From Mycobacterium sp. WUMAC-067 (GTDB lineage: Bacteria > Actinomycetota > Actinomycetes > Mycobacteriales > Mycobacteriaceae), in contig NZ_JAEKMI010000046.1 of NCBI RefSeq assembly GCF_020217485.1, forward strand, positions 1 through 34,141: a DNA stretch of 34,141 bases, given 5' to 3'. The notes beneath the pieces were generated by a model. That model worked only from the letters and a program-made list of their open reading frames with translations, was not told where the DNA came from and searched no databases. Position 1 is the stretch's first letter; each line of letters starts with the position of its first letter. Positions 7,196 through 14,495 of the stretch are shown in pieces. A program made the translations under genes and the position numbers.

Positions 7196-7969
7196 ATGCG
7201 TCGGATCGGGATCCTGGCCAGTTTGGTTTCGACGGTGTTGGTGGCCGGGCTGGTCGGGTGCGGTTCCAAACCGCCGGCGCAGTCGCCGCAGGCGTCCGGG
7301 AAGGCGATGGTGTTTGCCGCCGCGTCGCTCAAACCGGCGTTCACCCGGATCGGTCAGCAGTTCACGGCCGAAAACCCGGGCACCGGCGTCGATTTCGAGT
7401 TCGCGGGCTCCTCCGAGCTGGCCACCCAGTTGACGCAGGGCGCCACCGCCGACGTCTTCGCGTCGGCCGACACCGCGCAGATGGACACGGTCGGCAAGGC
7501 GGGCCTGCTGAGCGGCGAGCCGAGGAACTTCGCGGCGAACACGTTGGTCATCGTCACCGCGCCGGGCAACCCGAAGAAGATCGAAAGCTTCGCCGACCTG
7601 GCCAAGCCCGGCCTCAACGTGGTGATCTGCCAGCAGCCGGTGCCGTGCGGGGCGGCCGCGCGTCGCGTCGAAGACAGCGCCGGGGTGCGGCTCAACCCGG
7701 TCAGCGAGGAACTCAGCGTGACCGACGCCCTCAACAAGGTCACCACCGGTCAGGCCGACGCCGCGCTCGTCTACGTCACCGACGCCAAGACGGCCGCCGG
7801 CAAGGTCGCGACCGTGACCTTCCCCGAGGCGGCCGGCGCGGTGAACGTCTACCCCATCGGGGTGCTGCGGAACGCCGCGCATGCCGCGCAGGCGCAGAAG
7901 TTCGTCGACCTGGTGACTTCCCCGGCCGGCCAGCAGATCCTGGCCCAGGCGGGCTTCGCCAAGCCCTGA
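7196..7969 (+). CDS. modA: Molybdate ABC transporter substrate-binding lipoprotein
   Basis: Extracytoplasmic molybdate-binding protein that delivers oxyanion to ModBC. Starting at ATG 7196 it has 257 residues, with a type II signal peptide whose lipobox LVGC puts the lipidated cysteine at residue 22. Family motifs follow: VFAAASLKPAF, FAGSSELATQL, GATADVFASAD, and PVSEELSVTDALNKVTTGQAD with YVTDA, all typical of ModA. An in-frame GTG at 7187 would add three residues, but the GGG at 7185-7187 suits ATG 7196 as a ribosome site. In M. tuberculosis modA is directly followed by modB; here an antisense gene intervenes, so modA may have its own transcript. Confidence 0.95.
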   Translation: MRRIGILASLVSTVLVAGLVGCGSKPPAQSPQASGKAMVFAAASLKPAFTRIGQQFTAENPGTGVDFEFAGSSELATQLTQGATADVFASADTAQMDTVGKAGLLSGEPRNFAANTLVIVTAPGNPKKIESFADLAKPGLNVVICQQPVPCGAAARRVEDSAGVRLNPVSEELSVTDALNKVTTGQADAALVYVTDAKTAAGKVATVTFPEAAGAVNVYPIGVLRNAAHAAQAQKFVDLVTSPAGQQILAQAGFAKP

Positions 7970-7996
7970 CCGCCGGCCCACCGCCACCGCCGTCGG

Positions 7997-8680
7997 CTAG
8001 GGCTGAAAGGCCGGAAGAATGGCGCCGGAATCGCGAATCTCCCAGATGCTGTTCTTGCTCACGCCATCGAAGTTGATCTTGTTCAACGTCGCCCGCGAGT
8101 AGGTGAGGTCGATGGCGACCTGGGTCGAAGTGTTGCCGTACGGGTCGGTCATCGGGAAAGTGCCCTGAACGTTCACCGCGGCGGCCTCGGGATAGGTCGC
8201 TCGCGCGTACTTGAGAATCGCGATGGTGTCGAGCCGCGCGCCGTCCCTGATCATCGCCTCGGTGTAGTTGTCTCGAATGGCAAAGCGGGCGTTGACGATG
8301 TCGCCGTCCGGGCCTGGAGCGGTCGTGAAGGTCACTCCGTCGGGCTTCTTCGGACCGGCCGGCGTCGACGGCGCCGCCTCGGTCGGTGTCGACGGTCCCG
8401 CCACGGTCGCACCACCCGACGGGGACGATTGGCCGCCATCCTTTCCGTCGAAGCCCCAGCTTCTGCCGACGATGACGAGGAGCACGAGCGCGGTGAGTAC
8501 CGCCAGGGCCAGGGCCGCCTTTCCCGAGACGCCCTTCTTCGGCGGCTCGGTGGCGAAAGCCCATTCGCTGGTCCAGTTGGTGCCGTCGAAATACCGTTGC
8601 AGCCCATGGCCTACCCCGGCGGGATCGGGGTACCAGCCCGGCGCCGATTTGGGCGGGGGCGGCGCCTGTTCAGATGGCAT
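7997..8680 (-). CDS. DUF2510 membrane-anchored hypothetical protein
   Basis: A 227-residue protein that I do not recognise by name. Residues about 13-40 form a DUF2510 module: GWYPDP, then RYFDGTNWT. A single membrane segment follows at about 54-71 (ALALAVLTALVLLVIVG), then a Ser/Thr/Pro/Gly-rich linker of about 45 residues, then a globular extracytoplasmic domain (about 115-227) rich in strands. The topology suggests an N-in, C-out envelope protein. The ATG at 8680 has GAAGG seven bases upstream. It ends 27 bp from the modA stop and faces it, sitting inside the mod locus on the opposite strand. A link to molybdate transport is not evident. Confidence 0.8.
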   Translation of the reverse strand: MPSEQAPPPPKSAPGWYPDPAGVGHGLQRYFDGTNWTSEWAFATEPPKKGVSGKAALALAVLTALVLLVIVGRSWGFDGKDGGQSSPSGGATVAGPSTPTEAAPSTPAGPKKPDGVTFTTAPGPDGDIVNARFAIRDNYTEAMIRDGARLDTIAILKYARATYPEAAAVNVQGTFPMTDPYGNTSTQVAIDLTYSRATLNKINFDGVSKNSIWEIRDSGAILPAFQP

Positions 8681-8851
8681 CCATGCACCTTCGTCCTGGC
8701 GGTGACCTTCCGGCTACCCGCGGCGATGGCCGCGCAAAACCATTCTCGTCGCACCGGCGGACTACCGCTCGGCGGGTATCGGCCCCGCTTCGGCGCGCCG
8801 CCCGCGGCATTCCGGTGTAATGCGGAGAGTGGGTGAGCGGGTCCCGCGTGA

Positions 8852-9682
8852 GTGTTCGAAGTGACCGTCGGCAGGAGGGCATGTATTAGCGCGCATAGCA
8901 CGGATCTGCCCCGCTGGGTGTATCTCCCCGCGGCCGTCGGGACCGTCTTCGTGGTGCTGCCATTGCTGGCCATCGCGGTCAAGGTCGATTGGCCGCATTT
9001 CTGGTCGCTGATCACGAGCTCCTCGTCGAGGACGGCGCTGGCGCTCAGCCTTCAGACCGCCGCCGCCAGCACGGTGTTGTGCGTGGCGCTGGGCGTGCCG
9101 ATGGCGCTGGTGCTGGCCCGCAGCACCGCGCGGGCGGTGCGGTTGCTGCGGCCGTTGATCCTGCTGCCGCTGGTGCTGCCGCCGGTCGTGGGGGGGATCG
9201 CCCTGTTGTATGCGTTCGGACGGTTCGGATTGCTCGGCCAGTACCTGGAGGCTGCCGGCGTCCGCATCGCGTTCAGCACCACCGCGGTGGTGCTGGCGCA
9301 GACGTTCGTCTCGCTGCCATTCCTGGTGATTTCCCTCGAGGGCGCCGCGCGCACCGCGGGGTCCGATTTCGAGGTGGTGGCCGCGACGCTGGGGGCGCGG
9401 CCCAGCGCGGTCTGGTGGCGGGTCACCCTGCCGCTGTTGGTGCCCGGCGTCGTATCGGGCGCGGTGCTGGCGTTCGCCCGCTCGCTGGGGGAGTTCGGCG
9501 CCACGCTGACCTTCGCCGGCTCGCGCCAAGGGGTGACCCGCACGCTTCCGCTGGAGATCTATCTGCAGCGGGTGACTGACGCCGACGCCGCCGTGGCGTT
9601 GTCGATCCTGCTGGTGGTGGTGGCGGCCCTGGTGGTGCTGGGGCTGGGCACGCGCCGGCTGACCGGCGCGGACGCCAGGTAG
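8852..9682 (+). CDS. modB: Molybdate ABC transporter permease
   Basis: Integral membrane permease of the molybdate importer, with five to six hydrophobic segments and the cytoplasmic EAA loop EGAARTAGSDFEVVAATLGA that docks on ModC. Similarity to the remembered M. tuberculosis ModB begins at DLPRWVYLPA (codon 8903 onward). The true start is uncertain. An in-frame TGA at 8849-8851 limits the frame, and the canonical in-frame candidates are GTG 8852 and GTG 8861, neither with a good ribosome site. The strong AGGAGGG at 8873-8879 instead precedes an in-frame ATT at 8885. The ATG at 8881 is out of frame and stops after two codons. The modC gene follows 33 bp later. Confidence 0.92.
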   Translation: MFEVTVGRRACISAHSTDLPRWVYLPAAVGTVFVVLPLLAIAVKVDWPHFWSLITSSSSRTALALSLQTAAASTVLCVALGVPMALVLARSTARAVRLLRPLILLPLVLPPVVGGIALLYAFGRFGLLGQYLEAAGVRIAFSTTAVVLAQTFVSLPFLVISLEGAARTAGSDFEVVAATLGARPSAVWWRVTLPLLVPGVVSGAVLAFARSLGEFGATLTFAGSRQGVTRTLPLEIYLQRVTDADAAVALSILLVVVAALVVLGLGTRRLTGADAR

Positions 9683-9723
9683 GGCCGGACCATGAGTGAC
9701 AGGTAGGGCCGGACCATGAGTGA
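9676..9723 (+). repeat. 24-bp perfect tandem duplication at the modB/modC junction
   Basis: Bases 9676-9699 and 9700-9723 are identical 24-mers. Each copy holds CAGGTAG (the modB end), a GGGCCGG stretch and an ATG. Copy 1 supplies the modB stop (TAG 9680-9682) and an extra ATG at 9692 that reads four codons, ATG AGT GAC AGG, then TAG. Copy 2 supplies the modC ribosome-site region and start (9716). Confidence 0.95.
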
Positions 9724-10819
9724 ATTGCAGCTGCGCGCGGTCGTCTCCGAGCGTCACGTGGACGTGGAGTTCTCCGTGGCCGCGGGGGAGGTGCTCGCGG
9801 TGCTGGGCCCCAACGGCGCGGGCAAATCGACTGTCCTGCACGTCATCGCGGGCCTGCTTCGACCCGACCGCGGGGTGGTGCGGCTGGGCGACCGAGTCCT
9901 GACCGACACCGCGACCGGGGTCGACGTCCCGACGCACGACCGCCGGGTGGGGCTGCTGCTGCAAGACGCATTGTTGTTCCCGCACATGAGTGTTGCCGCC
10001 AACGTCGCGTTCGGACCGCACAGTCGCCGCGCGAGGCTGCGCTCGGCCCGCGCGGCGGAGAAGGCGACGGCAGCGCGCTGGTTGCGCGAGGTGGACGCCG
10101 AGCGCTTCGCCGACCGCAAACCGCGGCAACTCTCCGGCGGACAGGCACAGCGGGTCGCGATCGCGCGGGCGCTGGCGGCCGAACCCGATGTGTTGCTGCT
10201 CGACGAGCCGCTGGCCGGGCTCGACGTCGCCGCGGCCGCGGCGATCCGGGCGGTGCTGCGCAAGGTCGTCACCCGCATCGGCTGTGCGGCGATCCTGGTC
10301 ACCCACGACCTGCTGGACGTGTTCACGCTGGCCGATCGAGTGCTGGTGCTCGAGTCGGGCAGGGTCGCCGAAATCGGCCCGGTGCCCGAGGTGCTCACCG
10401 CGCCCCGCAGTCATTTCGCCGCCCGGATCGCGGGTATCAACCTGGTCAATGGCACGGTCGACACCGACGGCTCGCTGGTCGCGCACTCCGGCGACCGCTG
10501 GTATGCGGCCCCACAAGAGCGCGGCGATCTGGTCTCACCCGGGCAGCACGCGATCGCGGTTTTCCCGCCCACGGTGGTGGCCGTGTATCGCGATCGGCCG
10601 CACGGCAGCCCCCGCAACGCCGTCGAGGTCACCGTGTCCGAGATGGATATCCGCGGGTCGGCGGTGCTGGTGCGCGGCGCTCAGCAACCCGACGGTGCCC
10701 CCGGCCTCGCCGCGGAGATCACCGCGGACGCCGCCGCGGAGTTGCGATTGGCGCCGGGCGACCGGGTGTGGTTCTCCGTGAAAGCCCATGAGGTGACGCT
10801 GTATCCGACCGCGCACTGA
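9716..10819 (+). CDS. modC: Molybdate ABC transporter ATP-binding protein
   Basis: Cytoplasmic ATPase of the molybdate importer, 367 residues. It has Walker A GPNGAGKST at 31-39, Q-loop glutamine in LLLQD (84), ABC signature LSGGQ at 140-144, Walker B VLLLDEP at 160-166, and the switch histidine in VTHD. The C-terminal third (about 290-365, with NAVEVTVSEMDIRGSAVLV and WFSVKAHEVTLYP) is the TOBE/MOP-like oxyanion-binding domain of ModC proteins, which can inhibit transport when molybdate is plentiful. The gene follows modB and begins at ATG 9716, the second of two duplicated start regions. Confidence 0.96.
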   Translation: MSELQLRAVVSERHVDVEFSVAAGEVLAVLGPNGAGKSTVLHVIAGLLRPDRGVVRLGDRVLTDTATGVDVPTHDRRVGLLLQDALLFPHMSVAANVAFGPHSRRARLRSARAAEKATAARWLREVDAERFADRKPRQLSGGQAQRVAIARALAAEPDVLLLDEPLAGLDVAAAAAIRAVLRKVVTRIGCAAILVTHDLLDVFTLADRVLVLESGRVAEIGPVPEVLTAPRSHFAARIAGINLVNGTVDTDGSLVAHSGDRWYAAPQERGDLVSPGQHAIAVFPPTVVAVYRDRPHGSPRNAVEVTVSEMDIRGSAVLVRGAQQPDGAPGLAAEITADAAAELRLAPGDRVWFSVKAHEVTLYPTAH

Positions 10820-10961
10820 GCGCCGGCGGCCGAATGTCCGTGCGGCACTCGATCTCCGGGCGGCACTCGGCAGGTTGCACATTGGCAACATCGGCACAAC
10901 TGCGCTGCATTAGTCCGCAAAGCTCCTTGCGTCACAGCGGTAACACGGTAGGTTCGTCGCC

Positions 10962-12098
10962 ATGGAGCAGGTGGAACCGACCTCGACACGCCGCCAAGGA
11001 CTGTGGACGACGCTGGCGATCACCACGGTGAGTGGTGCCAGCGCCCTCGCCATCGCATTGCCGGCGACCTCGTATGCCGATCCCGAGGTCCCGACCCCCG
11101 TCCCGCCGAGCACGGCCACGGCCCCGCCCGCGGCACCGGCCGCACCCGCGGCACCGGCCGCACCCGCGGCGCCCGCGGCGCCGGCCGCACCCGCGCCGAA
11201 CGGGCAACCGGCACCGGGTGACCCCAACGCGGTCCCGCCGGCCGTCGCCCCGAACGGGGCACCGCCACCGCCGGTCGACCCCAACGCCCCCCCGCCGCCC
11301 GTGGACCCGAATGCGCCCCCGCCACCGCCGGTCGACCCCAACGCCGGGCGCATCAACAACGCCGTGGGGGGATTCAGCTACGTCCTGCCCGCCGGGTGGG
11401 TGGAGTCGGACGCTTCCCATCTGGACTACGGCTCGGCGCTGCTGAGCAAGGTGACGGGCCCGCCACCGATGCCCGACCAGCCGCCGCCGGTTGCCAACGA
11501 CACCCGCATCGTGATGGGCCGCCTCGACCAAAAGCTTTACGCCAGTGCGGAAGCCGACAATGCCAAGGCCGCGGTGCGGTTGGGTTCGGACATGGGTGAG
11601 TTCTTCATGCCCTATCCCGGCACCCGCGTCAACCAGGAGAGCACCCCGCTCACCGGCGCCAATGGAAGCACCGGGAGCGGCTCGTACTACGAAGTCAAAT
11701 TCAGTGATGCCTCCAAGCCGAACGGCCAGATCTGGACGGGCGTCATCGGCTCGGCCAACGGCGGGAATGCGCAGCGCTGGTTCGTGGTGTGGCTCGGAAC
11801 CTCGAACGACCCGGTGGACCGGGGCGCGGCCAAGGCGCTGACCGAGTCGATCCAGGCGTGGACACCGCCGGCGGCTCCGCCACCGCCGCCGGGCGCCCCG
11901 GGAGCGCCGGCGGCCCCGGGAGCCCCTGCGCCCGCACCGGCTCCCGCACCGGTGGCTCCGGGAGCGCCCGCACCGGCGCCAGCGCCTGCGGCTCCGGGAG
12001 CCCCGGCGCCGGCTCCCGCACCGGTTCCGGGTCAGGCGCCGGCCGTGGAGGTCAGTCCCACCCCCACACCGGCACCGCAACAAACCCTTTCGGCCTGA
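10962..12098 (+). CDS. apa: Alanine/proline-rich secreted glycoprotein Apa (fibronectin attachment protein)
   Basis: Secreted and cell-surface mannosylated adhesin that binds fibronectin, also called ModD or FAP because it lies after modC. It has 378 residues. The signal peptide spans 1-39, with likely cleavage before DPEVPTP. A long run of (P)AAPAAP repeats lies around 51-78, then three VDPNAPPPP-type repeats (about 103-128). A conserved globular domain runs from about 130 to 300 (GGFSYVLPAGWVESDA through SIQAWTPP). The C-terminal tail is Pro/Ala/Gly-rich with APGAPAPAPAPA repeats. The protein is longer than the 325-residue M. tuberculosis Apa, and the repeats account for most of the gain. 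The start is ATG 10962; a hairpin follows the stop. Confidence 0.95.
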   Translation: MEQVEPTSTRRQGLWTTLAITTVSGASALAIALPATSYADPEVPTPVPPSTATAPPAAPAAPAAPAAPAAPAAPAAPAPNGQPAPGDPNAVPPAVAPNGAPPPPVDPNAPPPPVDPNAPPPPPVDPNAGRINNAVGGFSYVLPAGWVESDASHLDYGSALLSKVTGPPPMPDQPPPVANDTRIVMGRLDQKLYASAEADNAKAAVRLGSDMGEFFMPYPGTRVNQESTPLTGANGSTGSGSYYEVKFSDASKPNGQIWTGVIGSANGGNAQRWFVVWLGTSNDPVDRGAAKALTESIQAWTPPAAPPPPPGAPGAPAAPGAPAPAPAPAPVAPGAPAPAPAPAAPGAPAPAPAPVPGQAPAVEVSPTPTPAPQQTLSA

Positions 12099-12101
12099 CC
12101 G

Positions 12102-12126
12102 GTCGGCCCTGATCGCACGGGCCGAC
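12102..12126 (+). terminator. Terminator-like hairpin after apa
   Basis: GTCGGCCC (12102-12109) pairs perfectly with GGGCCGAC (12119-12126) around a 9-nt loop, three bases past the apa stop. No U-tract follows. Confidence 0.65.
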
Positions 12127-12246
12127 GGAAAACCGACTGGTCAACCGTCTCCAATTCGGCACTCGTTTTGTGACCCAAACTGGGTATACCGAAGTGACGG
12201 CCCAGCAAAGTGCTGGGCTTTGCCAGCGATTGCAAGGAGACCCGCG

Positions 12247-12546
12247 ATGGACATCATGGCAGCTACGGAATTCCTCGCTCGATCAAGCACACTCACCAGC
12301 GTCGGCTGGATCGGCTACATCATCATCGGCGGTATCGCCGGTGCGATCGCCAGCAAGATCATCCGCGGTAGCGGAGCCGGCATCCTGATGGACATCGTGA
12401 TCGGCATTGTGGGCGCCCTGGTCGGCGGGTTCATCCTGAGCTTCTTCGTCGACACCGCGAGCGGCGGCTATTTCTTCACCTTCTTCACCGCCCTGCTCGG
12501 CTCGGTGATCCTGCTCTGGATCGTCGGCATGGTGCGCAGGACGTAG
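12247..12546 (+). CDS. GlsB/YeaQ/YmgE-family small membrane protein (Rv1861 homologue)
   Basis: A 99-residue Gly-rich membrane protein of the transglycosylase-associated (GlsB/YeaQ/YmgE) family, often tied to stress responses. Three hydrophobic segments are seen: about 18-35 (VGWIGYIIIGGIAGAIAS), 45-67 (LMDIVIGIVGALVGGFIL) and 72-95. The family pattern GGIAGAIASKI, then G-x-G, then a second Gly-rich helix is present. The start is ATG 12247 with a strong AAGGAGA six bases upstream; an in-frame extension to 12220 ignores that site. The biochemical role is unknown, and the name 'transglycosylase-associated' should not be read as an activity. Confidence 0.88.
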   Translation: MDIMAATEFLARSSTLTSVGWIGYIIIGGIAGAIASKIIRGSGAGILMDIVIGIVGALVGGFILSFFVDTASGGYFFTFFTALLGSVILLWIVGMVRRT

Positions 12547-12593
12547 CGGGCCTAACCCGTTGCGGCCGTGGTGGTTAGCGGCATGATGGTGTG

Positions 12594-13622
12594 ATGGCGT
12601 CACCGGTGACCACCACGGCAATGCGGGCCTGGCGGGTGCGTCGGCCCGGGCCGATGGACACCGGCCCGCTCGAGCAGGTCACCGCCGAGGTGCCGCGGCC
12701 GGCGCCGGCCGAACTGCTGGTGGCGGTGCGCGCGTGCGGGGTGTGCCGCACCGACTTGCACGTCACCGAAGGCGACCTTCCCGTCCACCGCGACCGGGTC
12801 ACCCCCGGCCACGAGGTGGTCGGCGAGGTCGTCGAAATCGGCCCGGAGGCCGGCGACGAGTTCCGGGTGGGGGACCGGGTGGGCATCGCCTGGCTGCGCC
12901 ACACCTGCGGCGTGTGCAAATACTGCCGCCGCGGCGACGAAAACCTCTGCCCGAAATCCCGCTACACCGGCTGGGACGCCGACGGCGGCTACGCCGAATT
13001 CGCCACCGTCCCGGCCGCTTTCGCGCATCCCCTGCCCAGCGGCTACAGCGACAGCGAACTCGCCCCGTTGCTGTGCGCGGGCATCATCGGTTATCGCTCG
13101 CTCCTTCGCGCCGACCTGCCGCCCGGTGGGCGCCTGGGCCTCTATGGCTTCGGCGGTAGCGCCCACCTCACCGCGCAGGTCGCCCTGGCCCAAGGCGCCG
13201 AGGTGCACGTAATGACCCGCGGATCACGCGCCCGCGAGCTGGCGCTGGAACTCGGCGCCGCGTCCGCGCAAGGCGCGGCGGATCGGCCGCCTGCGCCGCT
13301 GGACTCCGCGATCCTCTTTGCCCCGGTCGGTGATCTGGTGCTGCCCGCGCTCGAGGCGCTGGATCGCGGTGGCACGCTGGCGATCGCCGGGATCCACCTG
13401 TCGGACATCCCGGCGCTGAGTTACCAGCGTCACCTGTTTCAGGAACGCCAGGTGCGATCGGTCACGTCCAACACCCGGGCCGACGCGCGGGCCTTCCTCG
13501 ACTTCGCGGCTCAGCACCACATCGAGGTGACCACCCCGGAATACCCTCTGGGACAAGCCGATCGGGCGTTGGCGGATTTGAGCGCGGGGCGCATTGCGGG
13601 CGCGGCGGTGCTGCTGGTGTGA
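12594..13622 (+). CDS. adhA: Zinc-dependent alcohol dehydrogenase (MDR family)
   Basis: Cytoplasmic NAD(P)-dependent, zinc-containing alcohol dehydrogenase, 343 residues. Catalytic zinc ligands are C51 (CGVCRTD), H73-E74 (GHEVVG) and C161 (LLCAG). Four structural-zinc cysteines are at 105, 108, 111 and 119. The cofactor loop is LGLYGFGGSA (181-190). It is close to M. tuberculosis AdhA (Rv1862) along its full length; the natural substrate is not known. ATG 12594 is preferred to the overlapping GTG 12591. It ends six bases from the convergent CPBP gene, leaving little room for a terminator between them. Confidence 0.94.
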   Translation: MASPVTTTAMRAWRVRRPGPMDTGPLEQVTAEVPRPAPAELLVAVRACGVCRTDLHVTEGDLPVHRDRVTPGHEVVGEVVEIGPEAGDEFRVGDRVGIAWLRHTCGVCKYCRRGDENLCPKSRYTGWDADGGYAEFATVPAAFAHPLPSGYSDSELAPLLCAGIIGYRSLLRADLPPGGRLGLYGFGGSAHLTAQVALAQGAEVHVMTRGSRARELALELGAASAQGAADRPPAPLDSAILFAPVGDLVLPALEALDRGGTLAIAGIHLSDIPALSYQRHLFQERQVRSVTSNTRADARAFLDFAAQHHIEVTTPEYPLGQADRALADLSAGRIAGAAVLLV

Positions 13623-13628
13623 CCGGCG

Positions 13629-14390
13629 TCAGGTGGACAGATGCCACACGAACGCGGCGGCGAGCGCACCGAGGCCATTCAGTGACCAGTGCAGTGCGAT
13701 CGGCGCGATCAGGCTGCCGCTGCGCCGGCGCAGCCAGCTGAAGACGAATCCCGCGGCGCCCGTCGCCAACACGGCGCCGGCCACCCCGGCCAGCATTCCC
13801 ACGATTCCGCCGCCGAACAGCCGGGTGAAGCCCACGTTGCTGCTGGTCAGTCCGAACGACGTGGCGACGTGCCAGAGTCCGAACAGCAGCGAGCCCGCCA
13901 GCGCGACCCCGCGAAAGCCCCACGCCCGGTTGAGCGCGCCGTGCAGGACGCCCCGGAAGGCCAGCTCCTCGGGGATGACGGTCTGCAGCGGGATGATGAC
14001 CATCGAGGCGACCATCGCCCCCGAGATCGTGGCGTAGCGGTTGTTCAGGAACATCGGCCGCGTCGCCGGCAGCAGCACGCCGATCGCGATCACCGTGGCC
14101 ACGACGGCCACGGCCGCCAGCGCATAACCGAGTCCCGGCTTCCAGTGCTCGCGGCCGAGGCCGAGGTCCGCCCAGCCCAAACCGCGGCACCGCATCAAGA
14201 TGACCAGCCCGACGGCGGCGGCCGGGACGGTCGCGATGCTCGCCCACGGCGTTGTGAAATGCGCGATCAGGTCCGTCAGCACGAGCACCACGACGACGAC
14301 GGCGATGTCGAGATGGATCCGGAACCGGTGGGCCGCCGAAAGCTGGGGCACCACAGGGTGAACGTCGGCTATCCCGGTGGCCTCAAGCAT
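13629..14390 (-). CDS. CPBP-family intramembrane metalloprotease (Rv1863c homologue)
   Basis: A 253-residue polytopic membrane protein of the CPBP/Abi (Rce1-like) family. The three family motifs are present in order: PEELAFRGVL (EExxxR), FGLWHVATS (FxxxH), and HWSLNGLG (HxxxN) near the C terminus. Rce1-type members cleave proteins within the membrane; bacterial members have roles in peptide maturation, immunity to bacteriocins and cell-envelope processing. No substrate is evident from the neighbours. The start is ATG 14390. M. tuberculosis has a similar gene at the same place after adhA. Confidence 0.9.
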   Translation of the reverse strand: MLEATGIADVHPVVPQLSAAHRFRIHLDIAVVVVVLVLTDLIAHFTTPWASIATVPAAAVGLVILMRCRGLGWADLGLGREHWKPGLGYALAAVAVVATVIAIGVLLPATRPMFLNNRYATISGAMVASMVIIPLQTVIPEELAFRGVLHGALNRAWGFRGVALAGSLLFGLWHVATSFGLTSSNVGFTRLFGGGIVGMLAGVAGAVLATGAAGFVFSWLRRRSGSLIAPIALHWSLNGLGALAAAFVWHLST

Positions 14391-14495
14391 CCGGCCAGTC
14401 TACCGGCGGCCCCCCGGCGCACCAGGGCAACGCGATTGCCGTCACACGAATCTCATCGTCGCTTTGTTCCAGTTGGATGGGTCGCCTCGCTCGCA

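Noticed and set aside
8762..10516. 584-codon minus-strand open frame across modB and modC
   Set aside because: Arg/Gln/His-rich composition typical of an antisense shadow; modB and modC on the plus strand have clear family motifs.
12165..12187. SigF-like promoter (GTTT and GGGTAT) before the GlsB-like gene
   Set aside because: The spacer is 13 bp, shorter than the 15-17 bp expected, so only the GGGTAT half is convincing.
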